A stretch of 19,714 nt of DNA from an uncultured Eubacteriales bacterium. GTDB lineage: Bacteria > Bacillota > Clostridia > Oscillospirales > CAG-272. The notes beneath the pieces were generated by a model. It ran no database searches. It had not been told where the DNA came from and worked only from the letters and a program-made list of their open reading frames with translations. The first letter of the stretch is position 1. Each line of letters opens with the position of its first letter. Below are positions 14,901 through 19,714 of this stretch, in pieces. The stretch is from NCBI GenBank assembly GCA_905210485.1, contig CAJLXA010000034.1, forward strand, positions 1-19,714, read 5' to 3'. Made by a program: the position numbers and the translations under genes.

Positions 14901-14939
14901 AAAAACATTCCCCGGTTCCGACACCGAAGGAATGTTTTT
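14901..14939. terminator. Terminator after the tam-like gene
   Basis: AAAAACATTCC and GGAATGTTTTT form the outer stem, with CGGT/ACCG as an inner stem, followed by a T-rich run. Confidence 0.9.
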
Positions 14940-14977
14940 CTTTTTGTTTCCATGAATTTTTTATAAAAAACGGTTCA

Positions 14978-15011
14978 ACCTATTGACAAGGTAGGTAAAA
15001 CGTGCTATACT
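14978..15011 (+). promoter_or_regulatory. iscS-operon promoter with candidate IscR/Rrf2 operator
   Basis: TTGACA (14983-14988) and TATACT (15006-15011) with a 17-bp spacer give a strong promoter. The inverted repeat ACCTA (14978-14982) ... TAGGT (14992-14996) brackets the -35 box. Because the third gene of the operon is an Rrf2-type regulator with three cysteines, autoregulation through this site is a reasonable inference. Confidence 0.7.
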
Positions 15012-15086
15012 GACGGCGGAAATGAAAATCCCGGCCGGATATTTATCCTGCCGATGTAAAATACAACCATCAGTAAAGGAGACGCT

Positions 15087-16274
15087 ATGTTTGTATATGC
15101 CGACAATGCCGCCACCACAAAAATGAGTGATGCGGCCAAAAACAAAATGTTTGATATTGCCGAAAACTTTTACGGCAACCCCTCCAGCCTGCACTCGGTC
15201 GGGCAGGCGGCAAAGGAGATCCTCGAAAACGCGCGGCAGACCGTCGCCGATTGCCTCGGTTGTCTGCCGCAGGAAATTTATTTTACGTCCGGCGGCAGTG
15301 AGGCGGATAATCAGGCCATTCTTTCCGCCGCCGCTATCGGTGCAAAAAAAGGAAAGAAACACATTATATCCACCGCCTTTGAACACCACGCAGTTCTGCA
15401 TACGTTGGAAAAACTGAAAAAACAAGGCTTTGATATTCAGCTTCTTGATGTACACGCGGGCGGCAATATCACCGCCGATGAGGTCAGAGAAGCCATTCGC
15501 GACGATACCTGCCTTGTTACGGTCATGTATGCCAATAATGAGATCGGCTCGGTTCTGCCGATTGCGGAAATCGGCGCGGTATGCAAAGAAAAAGGCGTGC
15601 TCTTCCACACGGACGCGGTACAGGCCGCCGGCCATCTCCATATCCGCGTGCATGATGAAAACATTGATATGCTTTCCCTTTCCGCCCATAAATTTCACGG
15701 ACCGAAAGGCGTCGGCGTTCTGTACGCACGGAAAGGCATTTTGCTTCAAAGCCTGATCGAGGGCGGCGCGCAGGAACGCGGGAAACGCGCCGGCACCGAA
15801 AACCTCCCCGCCATCGCCGGCATGGCTGTCGCCCTGAAAGAAGCGTGCGATTATATTGACGAAAACGGAAAAAAAGTTTCCGCGTTGCGCGACAAACTGA
15901 TCCGCGGACTCTCCGCCATTCCTCACAGCGTTCTGAACGGCGACCCCGTTCATCGTCTTCCCGGAAACGTCAATTTCTGCTTTGAGGGAATCGAAGGCGA
16001 GAGCCTCCTGCTTTTACTTGACGATCGCGGCATCTGTGCGTCCTCCGGTTCCGCCTGCACGTCGGGTTCTCTCGATCCGAGCCATGTGCTTCTTGCTATC
16101 GGCAGAACGCATGAAGTGGCGCACGGGTCTCTCCGTCTCTCGCTTTCGGAGCAGAATACCGAAGAAGAAATCGACTATATGCTCGGTGTGATTCCCGGTA
16201 TTGTGGAATATTTAAGGAACATGTCTCCCCTGTGGCATGACAAAATCAGCGGTAAAAAATCGTTTATTCTCTAA
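15087..16274 (+). CDS. iscS: Cysteine desulfurase (NifS/IscS family)
   Basis: The 395-residue PLP enzyme takes sulfur from cysteine for iron-sulfur cluster assembly. Its start, YADNAATTKMS, is classic for the family. PLP-site features include FTSGGSEADN (66-75), HHAVLHT (100-106), HTDAVQAAGH (174-183) and the Schiff-base lysine in SAHKFHGPKG (Lys202). The catalytic cysteine is Cys324 in SSGSACTSG, in the longer loop typical of class I (IscS/NifS) enzymes that hand sulfur to a scaffold. Length is normal. GGAGACGCT precedes the ATG. It is first in the operon with the scaffold gene 20 bp downstream, which supports a NifS/IscS role over other desulfurase functions such as tRNA thiolation alone. 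Confidence 0.95.
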   Translation: MFVYADNAATTKMSDAAKNKMFDIAENFYGNPSSLHSVGQAAKEILENARQTVADCLGCLPQEIYFTSGGSEADNQAILSAAAIGAKKGKKHIISTAFEHHAVLHTLEKLKKQGFDIQLLDVHAGGNITADEVREAIRDDTCLVTVMYANNEIGSVLPIAEIGAVCKEKGVLFHTDAVQAAGHLHIRVHDENIDMLSLSAHKFHGPKGVGVLYARKGILLQSLIEGGAQERGKRAGTENLPAIAGMAVALKEACDYIDENGKKVSALRDKLIRGLSAIPHSVLNGDPVHRLPGNVNFCFEGIEGESLLLLLDDRGICASSGSACTSGSLDPSHVLLAIGRTHEVAHGSLRLSLSEQNTEEEIDYMLGVIPGIVEYLRNMSPLWHDKISGKKSFIL

Positions 16275-16294
16275 AAGAAAAGGAGCGAATTATT

Positions 16295-16726
16295 ATGGCA
16301 CTGTACAGCGAAAAAGTAATGGATCACTTCAGAAATCCCCGTAACGTCGGCACAATCGAAAATGCGGACGGCGTCGGTGAAGTCGGCAACGCAAAATGCG
16401 GCGACATCATGAAAATCTATCTGAAGATCGACAACGATATTATTACCGACGTCAAATTTGAAACATTCGGATGCGGTTCTGCCATTGCCTCCAGTTCCAT
16501 GGCAACCGAAATGATTAAGGGGAAACCTCTCCGCGACGCTTTGGCTCTTACAAATAAAGCGGTTGCCGAAGCGCTGGACGGCCTCCCCGCCTACAAAATG
16601 CACTGTTCGGTTCTTGCTGAAGAAGCCATCAAGGCCGCCATTAAAGATTACTACGACAGACACGGCATCGCCTATGATGAAAAACTGTTCCCGAAAGAAA
16701 TCAGTTGCGCGCATTGTTGCGAATAA
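16295..16726 (+). CDS. iscU: Iron-sulfur cluster scaffold (NifU/IscU N-terminal type)
   Basis: The 143-residue scaffold holds nascent iron-sulfur clusters made with sulfur from the desulfurase encoded just upstream. The three cluster ligands are visible: Cys35 in NAKCGD, Cys60 in FGCGSAIASSS and Cys104 in KMHCS, with Asp37 after the first. The start MALYSEKVMDHFRNPRNVG is typical. An unusual C-terminal tail adds SCAHCCE (Cys138, 141, 142), which could bind metal. The HPPK-type LPPVK chaperone motif of proteobacterial IscU is absent, in line with clostridial NifU. AAAAGGAGCGA precedes the ATG. It is second in the operon. Confidence 0.95.
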   Translation: MALYSEKVMDHFRNPRNVGTIENADGVGEVGNAKCGDIMKIYLKIDNDIITDVKFETFGCGSAIASSSMATEMIKGKPLRDALALTNKAVAEALDGLPAYKMHCSVLAEEAIKAAIKDYYDRHGIAYDEKLFPKEISCAHCCE

Positions 16727-16765
16727 CGGAAAAACTTCGCCTCCGTATAGAAAGGAGATACCGTT

Positions 16766-17176
16766 TTGATCGTATCCACCAGAGGGCGTTATGCCCTGCG
16801 CGTCATGATCGACATGGCCGAACAGGGGGGCGACGCCTATATTCCCATGAAAGATATCGCCGCGAGACAGGGCGTTTCACCGAAATACATGGAACAGATC
16901 ATGCCCGCCCTTGTCAAAGAGCATTTGGTAACCGGAATCCACGGAAAAGGCGGCGGATACCGTCTGGCCGTCGATCCTGCGGAATGTAGCGTTCTTTCCA
17001 TTCTGCAGGCGACCGAGGGTTCCCTTTCCTCCGTTACCTGCCTTGAAAGCGGAGCCAATACCTGCGAACGTGCAAAAACCTGTCAGACGCTTCCCGTCTG
17101 GAAAAAACTGAATTCCTTGATTGAAGATTATCTCGGCGGCGTTTTCCTATCCGACCTGTGCCGCAAGCCGTCCTGA
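16766..17176 (+). CDS. iscR: Rrf2-family regulator, IscR-like
   Basis: The 136-residue winged-helix protein begins IVSTRGRYALRVMIDMA and has the recognition region KDIAARQGVSPKYMEQIMPALV, then the wing GIHGKGGGYRLA. Three cysteines at 92, 99 and 105 (C-x6-C-x5-C) occupy the place of the [2Fe-2S] ligands of E. coli IscR, so it probably senses cluster supply and represses the operon. The start is TTG (16766-16768), placed eight bases after AAAGGAG; no ATG is suitable. It is last in the operon, 39 bp after the scaffold gene, unlike E. coli, where iscR is first. Confidence 0.9.
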   Translation: MIVSTRGRYALRVMIDMAEQGGDAYIPMKDIAARQGVSPKYMEQIMPALVKEHLVTGIHGKGGGYRLAVDPAECSVLSILQATEGSLSSVTCLESGANTCERAKTCQTLPVWKKLNSLIEDYLGGVFLSDLCRKPS

Positions 17177-17191
17177 ACCCATCGTTTCAAC

Positions 17192-17225
17192 CGCATATAT
17201 GTAAATAATTATTTACATATATGCG
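17192..17225. repeat. Perfect 34-bp palindrome
   Basis: CGCATATATGTAAATAA is followed directly by its exact reverse complement, with no loop. It lies 16 bases after the regulator stop codon and 4 bases before the terminator stem. It may be a hairpin supporting termination or a dyad protein-binding site. Confidence 0.9.
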
Positions 17226-17228
17226 AAT

Positions 17229-17266
17229 AAAAAAGCGTTGTGCGCAACTGCGCACAACGCTTTTTT
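17229..17266. terminator. Bidirectional terminator of the isc operon and the converging pyk transcript
   Basis: AAAAAAGCGTTGTGCGC and GCGCACAACGCTTTTTT form a 17-bp perfect stem around an AACT loop, with T6/A6 on both sides. It ends the plus-strand isc operon and any transcript coming leftwards from the pyruvate kinase fragment. Confidence 0.95.
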
Positions 17267-17276
17267 ATCGTATCCG

Positions 17277-17306
17277 TTCAAGGCCGCGCCCCGCTACGGC
17301 CTTGAA
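17277..17306. terminator. Hairpin between the isc operon and the pyk side
   Basis: TTCAAGGCCG and CGGCCTTGAA form a perfect 10-bp stem with a 10-base GC-rich loop. On the plus strand it is followed by AAAAC, on the minus strand by CGGATA, so it is not a classic terminator. Confidence 0.4.
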
Positions 17307-17570
17307 AAACGAGCGGAATACACGCCGTATCTGAAAAATACAGCGCCGGAAAAGACCGGTTTATTACGGACAATACCGCTTGTTACGGTCAAAAGAAATC
17401 CGCGTGAATCTTTCACGCCGCGCGATAAGAGTTTTTCCTGCTGATCCGCAACAGCAAGCATTGTCATATCGTCACCGGACGCCGCGGCAATACCGACCGC
17501 TTCCCCCCGTCACAGCGCAACACGGGATCACACGCATGATACATACCATCGGTTACGAGGTACAGCGCCC
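17294..17570 (-). pseudogene. Decayed coding remnant, possibly a PP2C-type phosphatase end
   Basis: On the minus strand, a segment reads ALYLVTDGMYHACDPVLRCDGG. After a one-base frame change at a G6 run (around 17504-17509) it continues EAVGIAAASGDDMTMLAVAD to a stop at 17294-17296. L-x-x-[T/S]DG followed by DDMT is the pattern at the end of PP2C/SpoIIE-type serine phosphatases. Upstream (17571-17825) the frames are also broken. There is no intact start. The identification is tentative; the signs of coding with frame breaks are clearer than the family. The rest of 17300-17830 shows nothing else I can support. Confidence 0.3.
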
Positions 17571-17830
17571 TGCGCGCAAAGAAGATTTTTTACATTCGAC
17601 GACCACACGTGCGAAAAGGCACCTCATATATGGAACCGCGCGGTCTCCGGTCGGAACCGATACCGACAGAATCGTCATCATTTTTCCGGAAAGACTATGT
17701 AAGTTCTCTTTTCTGCACAACGAATTTCGTCGGTGAGCAAGTACAGTAACACAGTCTATCCGAAAAAGAATATATGCGCCGTATTCATGGATTTTTCGCA
17801 CGCGCCGCCGGGAAGCAGATGCCATGAAAA

Positions 17831-18352
17831 TCAGATCATCATCACTTTAATGGTATCGGTGTTGCCGGAATCGCCGTTTGTACTGCCCGCCGTCACAACA
17901 ATATTGTCGCCTTTTTTCAAGTTAAGCGTGGTTTTGGCAATCTTTTTCGCATGATAGAACAAAACGTCGGTGGAATCGAACTGTTCCGTCAATACGGGAA
18001 TAACGCCCCACGAAAGCGCGAGTTTATACCAGACCGCCTTGTTCGTCGCCATGCCGATAATATCGGCAGGCGCGCGGAAACGCGAAACCATACGTACCGT
18101 TATACCGGAAATCGACGTGACGACAATGGCCTTGGCGCCGATGTCGATGGCCATGCCGCAGGTTGCATGGGAAATGGCGTCGACTTTATTTTTGATTTTG
18201 AAATCACTGCTGTGAAAACGTTTTTCGTAGTGGATATGCCGTTCGGTCTCCTCCACGATCTCACCCATCGTACGCACGGTCTCCACCGGGTATTTGCCTG
18301 CGGCGGATTCGCCGGAAAGCATGACGGCACTCGAGCCGTCGTAGACGGCGTT
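17831..18352 (-). CDS. pyk: Pyruvate kinase, C-terminal fragment (5' part missing)
   Basis: The last 173 residues of the open frame are pyruvate kinase: NAVYDGSSAVMLSGESAAGK, then YPVETVRTMGEIVEETERHI, the C-terminal domain with SHATCGMAIDIGAKAIVVTS, and the end KGDNIVVTAGSTNGDSGNTD before TIKVMMI. The ADP/Mg-side loop and the allosteric C domain are present. The first 280 or so residues, which bind phosphoenolpyruvate and metal (MNTKIVAT-like start, barrel, B lid), are absent. Instead the frame continues upstream into DUF3810 sequence. Pyruvate kinase is a key glycolytic enzyme, and a bare C-terminal third would not be active. The break falls within NAVYDG, common to both families. GC content here matches the rest of the window. 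Confidence 0.88.
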   Translation of the reverse strand, partial: NAVYDGSSAVMLSGESAAGKYPVETVRTMGEIVEETERHIHYEKRFHSSDFKIKNKVDAISHATCGMAIDIGAKAIVVTSISGITVRMVSRFRAPADIIGMATNKAVWYKLALSWGVIPVLTEQFDSTDVLFYHAKKIAKTTLNLKKGDNIVVTAGSTNGDSGNTDTIKVMMI

Positions 18353-19336
18353 GGAGACTGTGTCCACCGGCCCCTCGAACTGCGCCCAGTAGGTGCCGGA
18401 AGCACGCAGATCGGCGACCACACGCTCGTCGAGCGTTTCGCGCACGGCGCGCCAGCGCTCCGCGTCGGCGGAATAGAGCGCGTTGGCAAGATAAATGTAG
18501 CCCGACAGCGCGCCCGCGTAGCGGTAGGCGGCGTCGTCGCAGCGCAGCGACGCGAGCACCGCGAGGAAATTGCACTCCTGCTCGCTTGCGATGCCGCGGC
18601 GGTGAGAAAGCTCATGCGCGACGGTGGTGGGCAGCGTTGCAGCGGGAAAATCGACGTTTACGTTGCACTCGCCCGTGAACGGGAAGTAGAAGCCGGTGAA
18701 GCCCATCGCGCTCATCACGCGGGAAAAGCGCATGGCCTTGGGCGGCACGTCGGTCATTTCGAGGAACGGAAATTCCTCATACAGATTTTCGTAGATCTTC
18801 GGCGCGTAGGCGAGAATCTCCGCGCGGTCGCCGGCAAAGGCGCCGTCGGCGGCGCGGGGGACGTCTCCGGCGTATTCGTTCACAAGTGCGGCGAATTGCC
18901 GCGTCACGCGCTCGAGGTCGTCGACGGCGACCGGCCTGACATCGATGCCGCTTTTGTCGGTGAAGCTGTCAGCGTAGTAATTCGCGCCCCAGAGCAGGCA
19001 AAAGAGCACATAGACGGTCAAAACCGCGTTCCCAAGCCCAAGCACGAGCGCGTAGACTGTGCCGCTTCTGTGCCGGCTTCGCACTACGGCGCGCACGCCC
19101 AGCACGAGGAAGGCGAGAAAGCCCAGCGCCGCAAGGACGTACAAACTTTCCGCGACGGAGAAGGGCACGCGCTCGCAGAGCTGTCCGATCGCGCGGCGCA
19201 GCGGGTTTGTGAAGCCCTCCGTCAGGGCGTTCATAGCGCCTCGGCTGCGCCGCGCAAGCAGAAAGACCGATAGAAGCGCGAGGTTCGCAAGCAGCCAGAG
19301 ATGCAGTTTTTTGTAACGGGAAAACAAGGCTTTCAT
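18335..19336 (-). CDS. DUF3810-family membrane protein, C-terminally cut and fused to pyk
   Basis: Residues 1-334 of a 501-residue open frame match DUF3810. There are two or three N-terminal membrane helices (about 13-28, 64-82 and 98-118), then an extracytoplasmic domain with the zinc-metallopeptidase-like HELSHRRG (His241-Glu242-x-x-His245), SEQECNFLA and GYIYLANALYSAD. The family usually continues for some dozens of residues after the VSNAVYDG region (327-334). Here the text switches to pyruvate kinase. Codon use is far more GC-rich than in the left 18 kb (44 of 60 bases G/C at 18421-18480, against 21 of 60 at 18181-18240). The start is four bases after the ABC gene stop, so it forms an operon with that gene. 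The true function of DUF3810 is unknown. Confidence 0.8.
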
Positions 19337-19340
19337 GGCG

Positions 19341-19714
19341 TCAGTCGGCGGCGGAGAGCAGCTCGCGCGTGTAGGCGTGCTGCGGGTGGTCGAAAAGCTC
19401 CTGCACCGTGTTTTCCTCCACGATGCGCCCGTCCTTCATCACCATCACACGGTCGCAGAGCTGATAGACCACATTGAGGTCGTGCGAGATGAAGAGGAAC
19501 GAGATGCCAAGCTCGTCGCGCACCGTGCGCATCAGCTCTAAAATCTGGCGCTGAATGGTCACGTCGAGCGCGCTGACCGGTTCATCGGCAATGATGAGCC
19601 GCGGCTTTTGGATGAGCGCTACCCCGATGGAAACGCGCTGGCGCTGCCCGCCGGAAAGCTCGTTCGGCCTGCGCGTCAGGCATTCGGCGGGCAGACCGAC
19701 CTTTTCCGCAATCT
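19341..19714 (-). CDS. Oligopeptide/dipeptide-type ABC transporter ATP-binding protein (partial, runs off the window)
   Basis: The visible 123 C-terminal residues hold the ABC signature LSGGQRQRVSIG and Walker B LIIADEPVSALDV. The H-loop FLFISHDLNVV and the tail DGRIVEENTVQELFDHPQHA, then YTRELLSA, also follow. The EENTVQELFDHPQHAYT ending is typical of OppD/OppF/DppD-like subunits of peptide or nickel importers. The Walker A part lies beyond the window edge. High GC and operon-like spacing with the DUF3810 gene tie the two together. If the contig is chimeric, this gene belongs to the second genome. Confidence 0.92.
   Translation of the reverse strand, partial: IAEKVGLPAECLTRRPNELSGGQRQRVSIGVALIQKPRLIIADEPVSALDVTIQRQILELMRTVRDELGISFLFISHDLNVVYQLCDRVMVMKDGRIVEENTVQELFDHPQHAYTRELLSAAD

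Noticed and set aside
17951..19273. 440-codon plus-strand frame opposite DUF3810/pyk
   Set aside because: High GC makes long chance frames; the minus strand carries clear DUF3810 and pyruvate kinase motifs.
17831..19336. A genuine bifunctional DUF3810-pyruvate kinase enzyme
   Set aside because: Both halves lack essential parts, the junction is a shared short motif and GC changes there; a join artefact or rearrangement is more likely.

Overview
The window reads as a contig from an uncultured gut-type Clostridia (Bacillota). It shows strong GGAGG-type ribosome binding sites and near-consensus TTGACA/TATAAT promoters with 17-bp spacers. It also carries a DUF6514-type small protein, a NifS/NifU/Rrf2 iron-sulfur operon and many short intrinsic terminators. 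The lineage call is inferred from gene style, not from a marker gene.

Layout. Positions 1-6750 hold housekeeping and envelope genes: a histidine phosphatase (-), a large secreted beta-helix lipoprotein (+), an APC-family amino acid transporter (+), tRNA-Ala(GGC) and a PAP2 membrane phosphatase (-). Positions 6800-7565 carry no gene I can support. A DUF6514-like gene (7758-7994) follows; its only well-placed start codon is ATT. Positions 8087-8820 are the strangest part: a strong promoter, a hairpin-rich stretch, two tRNA-Pro 5' halves broken at the anticodon loop, repeated TTTGACC(A/G)CTTA motifs, and one intact tRNA-Pro(TGG). I read this as layered scars of integrative elements. An AT-rich accessory patch follows on the minus strand (8799-9952): a tiny ORF, an XRE/Cro regulator and an apparently 5'-truncated HNH nuclease. 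Upstream of it lies a possible small-RNA unit with its own promoter, dyad and hairpin.

Positions 10247-13884 form a minus-strand operon: a frame-broken TetR regulator, a membrane protein, a TIGR04076 protein, a GNAT/YoaP acetyltransferase, a second membrane protein and an isoprenylcysteine-methyltransferase-like enzyme. Downstream are a Tam-type methyltransferase (14109-14882) and the iscS-iscU-iscR-like operon (15087-17176). That operon has a candidate operator in its promoter and ends in a perfect 34-bp palindrome plus a bidirectional terminator.

The right end (17831-19714) is suspect. One open frame joins a high-GC DUF3810 membrane metalloprotein to the C-terminal third of pyruvate kinase, exactly at a shared Asn-Ala-Val-Tyr-Asp-Gly string. 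GC content jumps from 35% (18181-18240) to 73% (18421-18480). The simplest reading is a chimeric contig join near 18335-18352, so the DUF3810 gene and the ABC ATPase beyond it probably belong to another genome.
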